Positions 43,699 to 56,159 of a DNA stretch of 64,000 nucleotides are shown here, piece after piece (position 1 is the first letter of the stretch; every line of letters starts with the position of its first letter). The stretch spans positions 1-64,000 of the forward strand of contig CAICTM010000383.1 in the NCBI GenBank assembly GCA_903772945.1. Reading direction: 5' to 3'. The position numbers and the translations under genes are program-made. Origin of the DNA: Seminavis robusta (lineage: Eukaryota; Bacillariophyta; Bacillariophyceae; Naviculales; Naviculaceae). The notes under the pieces are model-generated. The model did not search any database and had not been told where the DNA came from. It saw nothing but the letters and a program-made list of their open reading frames with translations.

Positions 43699-45814
43699 AT
43701 GATACTACTACGACCATGCTGTTGGATACCCCTGTTCCTTCTTTTACTCGGTGCTTTGTTGGCCGCATCTCCAGGTCTTGCCCATGAGCATTCGGTGGAT
43801 CATTACTGTGGGACAGACGACCCAACCTTCAACGACATGTTGGAAAGCGATCGAGTGGTACAAGAGTGGTTGGCAGAACATCCCTGTGATTTTGGTGGTG
43901 CTACCACTAGTCGAAGTTTCGATCCACAACGGAATCCCCACTGTCATCCTGATGATACCGATGATTTTTATACGTCTCGGCAAACGGTTCCCTCCAAAAT
44001 TCAAATTCAAGTCAAATGGCACAGCATTGCCACAGACGACGGGTCGGGTGCCGCCACCCTCCAACAAATCATGGACAGTGTCCTGGCACTCAACAGAGCC
44101 TTTGCCCATCCCACCACGGGAGGATTTGAATTTATATTCAGTATCTTTGCCGACTATACGTATCACGAAAATACCGAATGGCATTTTGCCCATCGCATGG
44201 ATTTGCGCAATAAGCAGGCTCTGCGACAGGGAGATTGCACCACACTCAACATTTATTCTACCGGATCCTTTCGAGATGGACCCTTTGGATGGGGAACGAA
44301 ACCATTTAAATGTGATGAAGATGATACAGGGTGTTATAATCTCTGTTTGGCCAACCTACAAGATGATGGAGTGGTAGTACGATGGGATCTCTTGGCGGGA
44401 GGACCCAATCCAGAATACAATGAAGGAGATGGTAAGTGCAGGAACAACACTAAATATGGGACATACAAAGTGATCGTGAACTAAAACTTGTGGATTGAAA
44501 CCTTCCCACTTCAACCTCGCTATACCAACCAATCAACCTGACAGTGCTGGTACATGAGGTGAGAATGATAATTTGTTGGCTGGATACTACGACTTCTACC
44601 CTGACTTGCAAGATTTTCTCTCCTAACAATCCTCTGTTACGGCCAATTGATGTATCCTTTGTAGGTCGGACACTGGCAAGTTGAATATTGGCGTGCTTTG
44701 CAATCCCTTGTCGTGAAAACTTATGTGCTCATGATGTGTTGTGTTGTGTTGTGTTGTGTTGTTTGTTGCGACCGCCTCCTCCTTTTCATACAGGCTGGGT
44801 CTTTTCCATACGTTTCAAAACGGTTGCGAGTGAGTCTCTTCTCTTCTGTGTTGGGACATGATCAGCACTAAATCATCAACTTGTTTCTGACATCATCAAA
44901 CGCCCCACAATCCTCCTTCTAGCGCTCCTGGCGATTACATTTTTGATACTCCCGCCGAAGCAGAACCTGCCTGGGGTTGTGACGAGCCCCGTGACTCCTG
45001 CACGGGCAAAGACGACAATCCTCCTGGACTGGATCCAATACACAACTATATGAACCTTTCCAACGATCAGTGCATGTTCGAGTTTACAGATGGACAATTC
45101 GCTTTCATGTACGCTCAATGGGATGCCTACCGAAAGGCTGCTGGTACAAGCATCCCCATTACGAATCCACCAACAGGGACACCACTGCCCACTCCACCAC
45201 CAATCACTGTTCTGCCAACACCACAACCAATCACACTTCCACCCACGCCAGTACCAACGCTTCCACCAACGTTGCCTCCAACGACGCCTTTGCCAACTGC
45301 CACACAAACTCTTTCGCCCATTTTGGTCATTTCTACGCCGCGACCCACCATGCCACCGACAACGGCGAATCCAACGCTGCCCTCTCCACAACCCACCCAG
45401 ACAACTGCCACCAGTCCTCCCACGAACGCCACCGGTACTACTACGACGAGTCCACCGTCTACCACGACGAATGCTACCACACCGCCACCTACGCCTCCTC
45501 CGACCCTTATCTGGACAATGCCACCAACACCCACCGACTCTTCCGGCACAGCACTACCAACGTCACAACCTCCTACTACCAATCCACCCTCGTTTTCCAA
45601 AACGTATCCACCGTGGTCTCCATCCCCCACGTTTTCCGTGACGGTAATCAGCCAAAGCAAAGAAGCCCCACCGGCCAAATGCGGCACCTTGGCAACCCAA
45701 AGTGGCTATGGTGGATCGGCGGCTCAAGCCAAAGATTGTTCCAACAGACGGCAGTTACGTTCGTCTGCTGGAAAGGAGAAGAGCAGCGGACGTAGGAGGT
45801 TAAAGGGTATGTGA
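43699..45814 (+). CDS. Secreted M43 (pappalysin/cytophagalysin-type) zinc metalloprotease
   Basis: Five exons join in phase: 43699-44431, 44545-44558 (14 nt), 44665-44675 (11 nt), 44794-44829 (36 nt) and 44923-45814, giving 561 residues. A signal peptide (IPLFLLLLGALLAASPGLA) precedes a propeptide-like region. Spliced exons 2-4 create VLVHE-VGHW-LGLFHTFQNG, that is HExxHxxGxxH with zinc ligands His248, His252 and His258 and catalytic Glu249. Exon 5 adds GDYIFDTPAE, a CDEPRDSC motif and the Met-turn NYMNLSNDQC, then FTDGQFAFMYAQWDAYR, all in M43 order. The tail is ~150 residues rich in Pro and Thr, probably O-glycosylated, and ends in a basic Cys-containing segment. Intron 3 has a GC donor (GCAAGT). 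Role: extracellular or wall-associated proteolysis. Confidence 0.9.
44733..44767. repeat. GTGTT repeat inside an intron of the metalloprotease
   Basis: Several units of (GTGTT)n lie in the intron between the 11-nt and 36-nt exons. Confidence 0.8.
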
Positions 45815-46550
45815 TGATGAAGGTTTGCATGGAAGCATTCCTGGCCAAGACTACGATACAGACAGCCAAGGCCAACAGTCGCCAAAGAGTTGGGTCGCAT
45901 GTCATCGTGGCCATCATTCTCGAAAAAGGCCCACTTTCGATACGGCGGTGATGGCCATAGAGGGGGGAAATTCCTGGAAACCACTCTTAGGAAAGCCAGA
46001 GCAGGATCCTAAACCACAGGTCTCGAGCCAGACACTTGCAAATGGAAGTTTGGACAGTTCAATCCTCTCGCAACTCCAGCCAAAGCGCCTACTAGTATGT
46101 GGGCAGGCTAGTTGACTGGATGGTACTTCTACCTGGTTGAAAGCAAACTGTAATCATCCCGAACCACTGCTCCTTGATGTGTTCGGTTCGGTGGCAGTGC
46201 TATTTAAGATCGTTGCGTGGGTGCGAGGAAGAGAGCTTGCCAAGTCAGGTAGATGCGGTAAGCACAGTTTTCAACCAAATCTTCAAATAACCCTGTATAG
46301 CCTAGCTAGACGATTCGGCCTTCTAATCAGTTCTGGTGGAAGCGGTACAGCGGTACGCTTAGTCGTGGAGAAAAATGCCGTTAGATCTGAGTGGATTTCT
46401 TCAATGGCAGTAAGACTGCACGGCGCCAGCAAAATGCACAGCGGCTACCGGTAGACAACCGATCCACCCATTGTCATCACTTGAAGCCCTTCTCACTATC
46501 CACCCTCCTGGACAACGAAAGAGAGCAACAAATCTAACTCAACTCTGTGC
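45815..46550. other. Intergenic region, no gene seen
   Basis: It is the 3' flank of the metalloprotease and 5' flank of the Sec14/zipper gene. Short frames here have no coding character. Confidence 0.5.
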
Positions 46551-46560
46551 TCTATAAATT
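46551..46560 (+). promoter_or_regulatory. TATA-like box
   Basis: TCTATAAATT lies 45-54 bases before the start codon chosen for the next gene, a spacing that fits a TATA box with a short 5' UTR. Confidence 0.4.
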
Positions 46561-46604
46561 TCTATTGCATCCACTATACTACGTTGTCTACTCGTTGCTT
46601 GAGC

Positions 46605-47894
46605 ATGAACAGCACTCCCTCTGAAGCAGATAATAATGAGGATGCCTCGACCGAGGAGGCTCCTCGCAGAGTCAGCGACGGAAGCAGTGGAAACAGTGAA
46701 AGCGGTTTTTCAAAGCCCTCCTTCTCGTTCGAGTCGGACGAATTCAAGGCCACCATAGAGCTCATCCATCCAGAACTGAAAGAAGATTTGCTGCATGCCT
46801 TGGCAACCGTTCCCGAATTGGTCGCCACAGAGAGTCCCTTGGACCGCTATGTGGCAGCCTCCCGTGTGGGTCACAACACCAACATGCTCAATGCGTGTCA
46901 ACGTCTGGCTGGATATTGGCAAATGCGCCGTCGCGTTTTTGCAGCGCATGCCTACAAGCCGCTCACCATGCTGCCAGGAGGGGCACTGTGTGGTGAACAA
47001 AACTTGGAAATGATTCAGACGGGAGCATTCGTGTTGCTGCCCAAAGATCAGAGTGGCAGAAGTGTCGTTAGTGGCAACACGTCCAAAATGGCACCCCAAC
47101 ATTCCTTTCCGCACTACCGATTCGCCAAAGCTCGCATGATGTTTTATCTGTTGCATCTGGCAGCACTCAATCCAGTCTCCCAGAGCAGTGGTGCCGTGTG
47201 GATTTCTGTGATTAACCAAAGTCCCACCATGGAAGCGTTTTTGTTTACCAAGCGTGTCGCAAGAGCCATGCCAGTGCGACGATGGTTTACGCGGATTGTC
47301 TTTCCTCCCCGTCGATTTGGTGCATTGGAAGCATCCTTGCCGACGTTCTTTCTGCAGGGGTTGGGAATTGGCACGTTGGTTCCCCGCAATGCCGTCGACA
47401 TTGAATTCTTTGGAGGAAGTTCCAATGAAGAGATTCTGCAAAAACTGCAAGCGGCGGGATTTACCCGTCGTCGACTTCCCGTCTCGATTGGCGGAGACTG
47501 GGATGCCCATGACGCTTGGATCAAACGGCAAATGAAAGAAGATGAGGGAATCTTTTTGACGCACGAAGAGAAGGAGGAACGAAAGAAAAAGGCCATGGCA
47601 GAACAGTCTCGCAACAAACGAAAACGTCGAAAGGAATGGGAAGACGAATTACAACAGAAACACCAACAATTGCAAAAAGACAACACGGCACTGCAAGAAG
47701 AAAACGAACGATTGGAAGCCATGCTGGCGCATGCACAGGAAGAGGTGGCCTTTGTTACGACCATGGATCAGCTCACAACCACAATGGATGATGATGATGA
47801 TGAACTCCCCATTCCGCTTACGGATGATGAATTCTATTCCCCTGATCAAGTACGGTTTGAAGAGGATGTTTTGGACAGGTTGCTTCAAGCTTAG
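46605..47894 (+). CDS. Sec14-like (CRAL-TRIO) domain fused to a bZIP-like basic leucine zipper
   Basis: A single exon of 429 residues from the ATG at 46605; an earlier in-frame codon at 46584 is TTG. The middle part resembles a Sec14/CRAL-TRIO lipid-transfer fold: ASRVGHNTNMLNACQRLAGYW as the N-terminal helices, EMIQTGAFVLLPKDQSGRSV as the start of the pocket domain, then AVWISVINQS and LPTFFLQGLGIGTLVP. It is followed by a very basic helix (RKKKAMAEQSRNKRKRRKEW) running directly into four heptads with leucine at each seventh place (LQQKHQQ-LQKDNTA-LQEENER-L). The C terminus is acidic. The layout looks like a lipid-sensing, dimerising DNA-binding protein, but DNA binding is inferred. A broken relative lies at 56160-56600. 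Confidence 0.78.
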   Translation: MNSTPSEADNNEDASTEEAPRRVSDGSSGNSESGFSKPSFSFESDEFKATIELIHPELKEDLLHALATVPELVATESPLDRYVAASRVGHNTNMLNACQRLAGYWQMRRRVFAAHAYKPLTMLPGGALCGEQNLEMIQTGAFVLLPKDQSGRSVVSGNTSKMAPQHSFPHYRFAKARMMFYLLHLAALNPVSQSSGAVWISVINQSPTMEAFLFTKRVARAMPVRRWFTRIVFPPRRFGALEASLPTFFLQGLGIGTLVPRNAVDIEFFGGSSNEEILQKLQAAGFTRRRLPVSIGGDWDAHDAWIKRQMKEDEGIFLTHEEKEERKKKAMAEQSRNKRKRRKEWEDELQQKHQQLQKDNTALQEENERLEAMLAHAQEEVAFVTTMDQLTTTMDDDDDELPIPLTDDEFYSPDQVRFEEDVLDRLLQA

Positions 47895-48456
47895 TAGTTG
47901 AGCTTCTTCTTCTTCTGATCACTGCCGCTACACTATCCTGACTATAATTTGCATGCTACATAAATAATGTCACACGGGTGTGCTGCTGCGTATAGAGAAT
48001 TGCCTCGTCGCTCCCATCTCCAACTGACCAGCACAACACAGCGAACATTGAAGCAAGTGAACCCTACCCTATAACACAACAGTGTCTTGGATGAATCGAA
48101 TCAGATTCGAGAGTCGCTCTATCAACGGTTCGGTTCGATTCGATTCCTTTCCCCACCCAGGCTAGAAGCAGGTGCAAGAACAACAACAAGCGACAACAAC
48201 CACAGTGCTTCTCTTTTCAGCCTCCGCCCATGACGGCTGTGCGACAGACCAATGCGACACCTAAAGCTTCTTGGAAACAATGTTTCGTTAAGTTTGCTAA
48301 AGCGAAGCTAAGCTAGTCTCTTCTTTCAACTTTACAGAATAGTTCTACCAATGCTACTCGTCTTGGTCGTTTCTACTAATGCTCCTCGTGCGTCTTGCGC
48401 TCTTCTCGTTCGTTCGTTCGTGGTTTCGTTTCGTTTCGTTTCGTTCGTTCAATCTT
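47895..48456. other. Convergent 3' flanks, no gene seen
   Basis: It lies between a plus-strand and a minus-strand gene end. It contains loose GATTC repeats near 48085-48145 and TTTCG repeats near 48420-48445. Confidence 0.5.
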
Positions 48457-51400
48457 CTACTCGTCTTGGACCGGTTTGTCGTCCTCCTTGGACCTCGCGT
48501 TGGTCAATTCCTGCAACATCATCTTCATCAAATCGTTCTGTTCCTTGACTTGAGCGCGCAACTTTTCATTGTCATCTTGCTGGGATTTGACCAAGGCATA
48601 GATGGGTTCCAACTTGCCGTCCAAAGCTTGTTCGAGGATGGAAGTTCCATTCTTCGGCTGAAGAGTTGGGGCGGCGGCGGGTTCATCGCCCATCGTGCTG
48701 GCTCCTTCTGCGTTTCCATTCTCCTCGTCGTCAAAAGTCGGGGCGGCAGCAGGTGGCAGGGGTTCCTCGTCGGCCTCCAATCGGCGACCGTGGCCCAGTG
48801 CCTTGGCAAGCGCCCGGACATTCTTATCCATAGATTTCATGTTGGAGAACAATGGAATAGAGTTGACTGTGTCGTGTCGAGAATAATGGCACAGGGTTTG
48901 CAATGATCGCTCGTGAGGTGAACAACACAAATCCATGGGCCCCTTGTTCTCGTGTTGTTGTGCTTGTGTGCTTACCGTCCGAAAGGGTTCCAATGATGGA
49001 CTCAATTTTGGCCAACCCGATTTCGATGACCTTTTCGTAGGCCGCTTCTGACAGCTCCAGGATCTGAATACGTACCGTTCGACAGAATGAAGCAAGATCA
49101 ATGAGAAAATTTTCAGTCGAGTCGTCCACATCAACTTGCACAGCTGCTGCTAGTAGCCATGGCCAGCCTGTGTAATGACACGGCAACTTACCGCCAAAGG
49201 AACGTAGTACAGGAGAATGACAATGATGATGAGGATGTTCTTTGCAATGACACCTATGCAGTCGAGGAGGCAAGTACCGTAGCAGCCAAAGGATTGCCGT
49301 GAGCAGTGAAGAAACGAATAAACACATGATTCGATTTCAATACGCACATGCGGTCTTGACGCCACCAGTTATGTCTGTGGAGGAAGCAAAAGGGATTTCC
49401 GGGCAAGTCGAGCACGGCCAAGCAAAAGGAATGAATCGTCTGTTAGCACCGTCGTTGCATTCCCAACTTGTCACGGGAGCCCTCACTTGGGTTTCCAAAA
49501 CGATGCCATCCATGATGTCTTCCGAGGAACCTACCTTCAGGGCACTCTGCATTACAAACTGACTCCATCGTACTCTCCAGGAAGGTCGCAATCTAACGTT
49601 GATTTCAGGTGGGAAGGAAGACGCATTGCGCGTGACGGAATGTCAGTATCGTCACAAAATGGAGGCTTCTGCGATGGCACAACATCGTTCTTACCTTTCT
49701 CATCATGTCATTTACATTTTTCCAGATCTACGTTATCAGCAACGAATGCAAGGCAGGTTAGTTAGGCGAAGTACTTTGGAAAGCAAACAGCGCTGAACGT
49801 GTGAAAACAATTCTTACAGCCCCAGCGGTTCTGAAGACCTCCAAGGCCTTTTCCACGACGGCTGCAAATGTCGGAAGGTAGGCGCAAATCGAGCACGGCA
49901 AGAGAAAGTCGTCAGAGGGACAACGCTCTGCTTCGCACAACACAACTTGCACGGTTGTTCTCCGAATGGAACCTACATTGTACAGGACTGTCTAGATCCT
50001 GCCAGAGAATACCGCTTGTGGGAGCTGGAGCAGGACCTTGACATACAGCAGGTGTTGGGGGTTTTGGAGGTGGCTGGAACTTTCTATCAAGGAACTCAAA
50101 GTTCTGGGTGTTGTGGAGCTGCTTGATGTTGTCGCAGATCCTGCGTATCGTTAGCGAGAGGCAGACAGGAGAGAGGTTGGCTAAGTCGGAAAAGTCTGAC
50201 AGCTTCTGGCCGTGGCGCGCTAGGACTCACTCTTGGTCGTTGGTGAAAAGCGGGTCCTGTCAGGTTGGTTCGATTACAATTGACAGCATTTCGTGAGTCC
50301 AGCAGAACGAGCGGAAAGAGTGATGACAGTTTTCTTCCCTGTCAATTCGCCGAGGTATATAACTTACATAGCCAAAATACTGGCGCACCTTCCCACAAAC
50401 TTTTGGGTCCCTGGAATTCGTGACATTCCCAGCTTCAAGAAAGGAGACATACGCTGTCTTGTCGTCCGCCCGCGCCCTAACTATTTCATTGTGAACACAT
50501 GTCTTCAGTGTGGAGCAATCGGCTGGTGTTGGACACCACTGTTCGAAGGGATAGGCACATATGAGGTGGGCGACAAGGCAAGGTTGCAGAACTCTAGACA
50601 GATCGCTTTGGGGAAAAGCAACGCACATTTCCTCCCTGAGCAGAACAAGCCTCTTCACTAATGCCAGCGAAGAACGAAGCCTTTCGGGTACAAGGGGTGT
50701 TGCAATCATACTGGGAGACAATGTTAGAGAGTCGGTGTGAGCAAATGGTATCACTTATTGGTCATCAACAGCAAGCCCTGTAGTCATCGAACCTTGCGCC
50801 CCCAATCGTCACCACTGTTTTCATCAGGCAGGAAGCACGAGAGAGGCAGCACGGATGGGTAAGCCAGCTAAAAAGATCCAGTCCTCGACAGTAGCAGTAT
50901 CAATTGAGCTCTTACGGGTGTTCATAGCCTGCATCAAGACAACAACGCCCTGGAATGAAGCAGGATTGCAGGTTCGTGAGATATTGATCAGTCGCCCAGC
51001 TTTCCCTGTCATAATGCGACCGTACCAGGAAACTTGCTGCCTCCTCCGCCATTGCTAACCGGTCTTACTACTGCTTCTTTGACCCCACAGAGATATCCCA
51101 CAGAGCTATTGTTCGAATCCCAATGGCAAGAACACAATGAGGCGTAGTCAGCAACGTCGCTTGAAGCATGAGACACTCTGTCATGATATTTCATCGAACT
51201 CACGGTTTGTTCCCAAAAACAATTTTCATTCCATTTTCAATGCCACTGAAGACTTTGCGCAATTTTTTGACCCTAGTTTTGAACTCGTCAAAGTTTGTCC
51301 ACGTGACGGCTGGAGAATTGAGATTGCGGTAAATTTGTGTCCAAATGTGGTTCAGGTCATTCATACGTGCTGAGTCATCCTTGTTGGCAAGCTCTTCAAG

Positions 51401-54400
51401 CTTCATATAAAGATCAGCATCGTTGTAGATGCCTGGTGGGAAGTCTGCTGATGAAAAAGTGGTTATGGGAGCAATTCCAGGGCTGAGCGGACGCCATGTG
51501 ACTGCTTTGCCCGCAGGTGCTGGCCAGGTAGCTGTATCAGTCTTAATCCCTCCAGGCCTTTCCCAGATGTAGGCGTATGATTGGGCCATGAAAAAGATCA
51601 TTCGGCGAATATACGGAGCGGAATACTCCAAGTTTCCATACAAGAAGGGGTCAACATTCCCAGTCTTCACCTGTCCACTGAGATCACGGACGGATGTATC
51701 GAGTTTCAGACCGGATGGGACAATCAAGTCAACATTGAAATCTCCTTGATAGTCCTGGACACTTTTTCCATCCACGGCAAAATTTGATGAACTAATGTCA
51801 CAGCTGCCAGTACAGTGAACCATGATCTTTGTATACCCATCTACGACATTCAATGTATGAGTAGCAGTGGTGCCAGAGCCAGTTCCACTAGCAATCTCCT
51901 TGAAACGGGAGTGTTTGTCTTCATTTGATACCATGACCTTGTAGTTAGAGGGTGCTGCCCCAGTCCATGTGATGGAAACACTAGTAGGGATAAATGGTTC
52001 ATCCCGATGGTAAATGTAGCTCACTGAATTTTTGTGAATGTAGTCATATGTAGGGTGATGGTCAAAGGTTGTGGCCGGCATTTCACTGGTTCAAGAAAAA
52101 TTTGTGTGAGCAACAACCACAGGCAATCTCCAGCTTTTGGCCTGATGGCAACTTACCAACAGGCAGCACCGAGGCTGTATATATTGGCAGGTTGTGCCCC
52201 CCATGCTGGACAGGGAGCCGCAATACCACCCTCTGCTGCAGGCTTGTTAATGTGCTTCGCACACTTGGGCCACCTTGGAGTTTGGGCTGCCTGCACCCAT
52301 AGCCCGTTAGCGGCTGCATTTGGACACAGATTGGCAACATTACCGGCATATGCAAGCCAACGATCAAGTTCGACCCCTCCTTTGGGTGAAAAAGGAAGGA
52401 GGGAATCCACGATAGTTTCATTGTAACCCCTGGGGCAAATTTCTTCATAATTACAGAGCCGTTTCCCTTTGCCTGCACAATAAGTCTTGATGCTTCCATA
52501 ATCTCCAGATTTCTTATAACTTTGTGTAAAAACGATCCTGGCCACGGGGGCACTTTGTAAAACAGTGCTCGATGAACTATTGGAAAAGCAACATGTGTCA
52601 GTGTGATGTAGTATGGAAGATTAATGATGTGATACCCTCAGGACGCTTACCAGCAAGGAGTACCAAGTGTCCTCCCGGCCACAGCGCCATTGCCCCAGGC
52701 GGGGCAGTCGTGATTGATCCCCTGCGTCGTGTGCCTCGTGTGCTTTCTACAAACTCCAAAGTTGCCTTGTGTTCCAACTTGAACCCATAATCCACGCTTT
52801 TCGCTGCCCTGATCGCATTCTGCGACATCCCCACCAAATGGGATCCACTGATCAGCCGCGCTAGTTTTCTGTGAAACAAAGCTAGCGGTTGCCTGGTCTT
52901 GGCCATTGGGGCAGATCTCTTGGTAGTTACAGAGTCGTTTGCCCTGATTGTAACAGAATTGCTCACTCTGGTTGTAAACCAACATTTGATTTGTGTCAAG
53001 CTTTGGAGGTTTCACAGTGCCAAAGACAAATGGCTCACTTGTACTTCGTGCATCACTGTTGTATAGGTCCTTGGAGCAATCAAACAATTCTTTCGCTGCC
53101 TTGATTGCCGCCCAAGATCCCACCTTTGAAGCAACGTCCTGGAGTTGCGCATATCTTTGAGTTCCTTCAGCCTGGCAGACTTCACTTACAGTGGCTCCTT
53201 CCCAATGAGGAACGCCTGCAACATGTTGAGAACATGCTGGCCACGTGAGACGAGAGGAGAAAAGGAAACACCACAACTTGCAATCTTGCGCGTGCCAGCT
53301 ATAGGCTCACCTTGCTTCTCTTCATTCCTATGAAACAACTTTAGAAGGTCGTTACATGCTGTACCGTCATTAGCATATGCTGCTTCATTGGCTCCATTGG
53401 CTGCCAAGTGAGTTGAAATTCTCTTGATCTCGTCGTACATGAACTGGAGGTTCCATTCATTGAATAGAATAACATCAGCATCAATCTCTCCAGATTGCTT
53501 GTCAACTAAGAAAAGGTACAAACCAGTAAGTTAGCAAGTCAAGTAGTACACAGGGTGATAGCAAACGGCCAAGCTTATAATTGCAAAGCAAAACCTACTG
53601 TCATCAAAGTAGTAGTAGACCTACAGAATCCAAAAATCAGGGATTACAGAACAATGAAAGGTATGAGATCAACAGAATTGCAGTGGGCACAAGGCGTATG
53701 CAAAAAGGGCGATAAACATACCATAACATCATAAACACTCATGCTTTGGGCACATTTTGTCAACTGCATGCATTGTCTTCCTTTCAAGGTGGCTGCACTT
53801 TGCAATCTTCGCTCATGCTGACTCCCTTCTCCAGCTGAGGCAGAGGATCCAAATGCCATTTCGCCATAAGCATGCAGTACCCTGCCCAAGTGTCTGTGAT
53901 CTTGATCAAGAAGGGCTTCTTGAAGTCGCGAAAGGTGTTCGTGATGCTTTTCGGACATTGGGTCACCTGAAAAACGACGTGAGTAATGCTCCCTTTCAGT
54001 TTGGCGATGTTGATGCCTGTAGCTCAGCTTTCGACGAGGTCTCTGGAAAGGCGCCCCACCAGAGTTGGGAGTTTCACTTCGTGCATCAACTGTGACAACT
54101 ACAGAGTCCACATCCAATTCAGCAGCGCCATCCTGGTCCTGGCCTTCAAGCAGCAAACGACGACGGCCGCGTATGTTAGAAGGAGCTTCCAGGTGCCAAC
54201 TTCCATCATTAGCATGCCCATCTTCGATTGCTTCGACTTCTGCACCCAACTCCATTAGCCTGAGAAGCTCCGGCATCTGATCAAGAAAGGCATCCAAATG
54301 AGGTCCAGCCTCGGCCATGAGATCGTTGAAACGAGGCGATATATCAGATTGGGGCAATTGAAGTCCTGACATCAATGCCCGGAGCTGCTCGAGAATTGCC

Positions 54401-55013
54401 ATGTTTCCTTCCACAGTCGCAATGCTGTCCCGGACGCTTCCAGGCGGACCTTCACCGGGCTTAATTGCAGCAGCAGCTGCCTGAGCGCGAATCTCCATGA
54501 CATGGTCCATAATGGCACCAGCACTTGTTTCAATGATGTCGCCATTGTTGGCACGAAGAATGGGGGCAGCTTGGCTCAAGGTCACATCTTGATCAACTGG
54601 CCCTTCAATGCCAACGATGCCTCCTTCCTCCTTCCAAACTTGGACGAGGCTGGGTGGAGTGGGGGCGGGTCCTTCGTGCTGATTCTGTGGGGCATCGCTA
54701 GCAGTGCCCACAGCCGACAGTTTAGAGACCTACGAATCACAAGGAAGCATGCGAAAGTTTCAGTGTATGGACAAGCAAGCGAAAGTTTGAGCGAAAGCTT
54801 GAGTTTGTGGGACTTCCTTGCTGTCTCGGGAGAATTGGTACGCTGCGCGCAACACGAGGCCGATCCTGACCGTTGACAACAATCGATCTCATCCAACGCA
54901 ATGGCATCGGTACTTACCGCCACAGAGGTAAGAAGGAGAAGTGTAAACGCAGCCAAACCCCTGGAAAAAAGGTTCCAAGCGCTCGACGTCGCCATGGTGC
55001 TCGACGTCGCCAT
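48457..55013 (-). CDS. Large multi-exon surface protein with two Cys-rich GKRLCNY domains
   Basis: The well-supported exons join in phase: 54918-55013, 53722-54729, 53599-53620, 53311-53505, 52651-53215, 52157-52576 and 51204-52085. The 3' end has 48976-49063 and 48457-48866. Exons between about 49190 and 51200 exist (reading LINISRTCNPASFQG, MCVAFPQSDLSRVLQPC, CEAERCPSDDFLLPC) but their borders are not resolved. The order is: signal peptide (GLAAFTLLLLTSVA), a helical Gln/Glu-rich part, and two related domains with GKRLCNY-x-EICP, a Trp-rich middle, GLWVQ and CPAWG. I recall this pattern as an uncharacterised diatom domain, possibly DUF7495. A 290-residue beta-rich exon follows, then Cys-rich exons, one membrane helix (KNILIIIVILLYYVPLA) and a cytosolic coiled-coil tail. 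A surface receptor or adhesion role is inferred. It could be two genes. Confidence 0.68.
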
Positions 55014-56159
55014 GTTTGCTCCTCTATGATAGCTTGCTAGTTCTTCGAGATTGCTGTCCAAAACTTGCGGGTGTTATTCGCTTTTGGATTGTTCGATTGC
55101 AAACTTTGTGAGGCTACCTCAGAGGAACAGATGGATCCAGAGTTGCGGTGCAAAAGATCGCAACAAAGTACAGTAAGTCAAACCGAAAGATCGCAAATGA
55201 CTGAAGCAAAAACGAAAAGGCCCAAGCTGCCAGTTCAGTTCAATGACTGATGTCACTCACGCGATGGCTCCATTCGGGGGTGCATCTCAAAGCAGCTTTG
55301 TGTTTCGTTGGATATCCCCAACCACCAAATGCCAAAAGAAGAAGAAATGGTGATTGAAGGTGGTACTGGTATCAGGTTGTCGAAAATGATCCACGTTAAC
55401 GTGATTGAAGATTGTAAACAAAATTGAATATTGTAATCTATCAAATGGTGCAAAATGGTAGAACAAGTGGAGATAATGGCTTGAAAAAGGTAAAAACGGA
55501 GAGAAGAAGGACCCTACTATCATTGAGTTCAGGAAGGTGGGACAAGCCAACGCCTGTGAGAAGCTGATTTTGAGACCCCCCGCTAAACTAACCATCCACC
55601 ATACTGTACAACGCTCTATTAAGGTTAATAGTAGCTAGCAAAACTGTAGGGCCTCTTCCTCTACTCCTGTGAAACCTGAATTCCAGTTGGGAAACCATTA
55701 GAGTTGCGGGGAATGAGCTTTTGGAGCCATTCCTTGGGTGCAAGGAGGTGCTAGCTAGTAGATCTTCCACTTTGAGCCATGCTACTGAATTTGCAGTACA
55801 TGTAATCTGCCAGATTCCAACTTTCTTCCAGATTAGGTCAACCTTGTACTCATTTCTATTTGGTTTTACCTCCACCTAGCTAGATTAATCATTCTTCCAA
55901 TTTCCTTCCATCTAGATATCTTCCTATTTCAGTCTTCTTGCTTCCAAAGAATTATTAATTGAACATGACAAACCCACGAAAACAGGTATTCCCGCAACTC
56001 CTGCTCGCAAATCCCACAGGCCCTCCTCAGGCCCATCCAGTTTGTTGGAACGTCTTATGTCCTTGCAAAGGGCCCAACACGTTATTCACTCGGCAAGTTT
56101 TTAGGCTAGTAGATACCAGTAGTACGCAGCTAGCTTGCTAGCTACAATGTAGTTTGCAG
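55014..56159. other. Intergenic region, no gene seen
   Basis: This is the promoter side of the large minus-strand gene. The short frames lack coding character. Confidence 0.5.

Noticed and set aside
51105-51130. GTTCGAATCCC resembling a tRNA T-loop
   Set aside because: No acceptor stem, D-arm or anticodon arm could be found upstream, and it lies within an intron/exon area of the large minus-strand gene.
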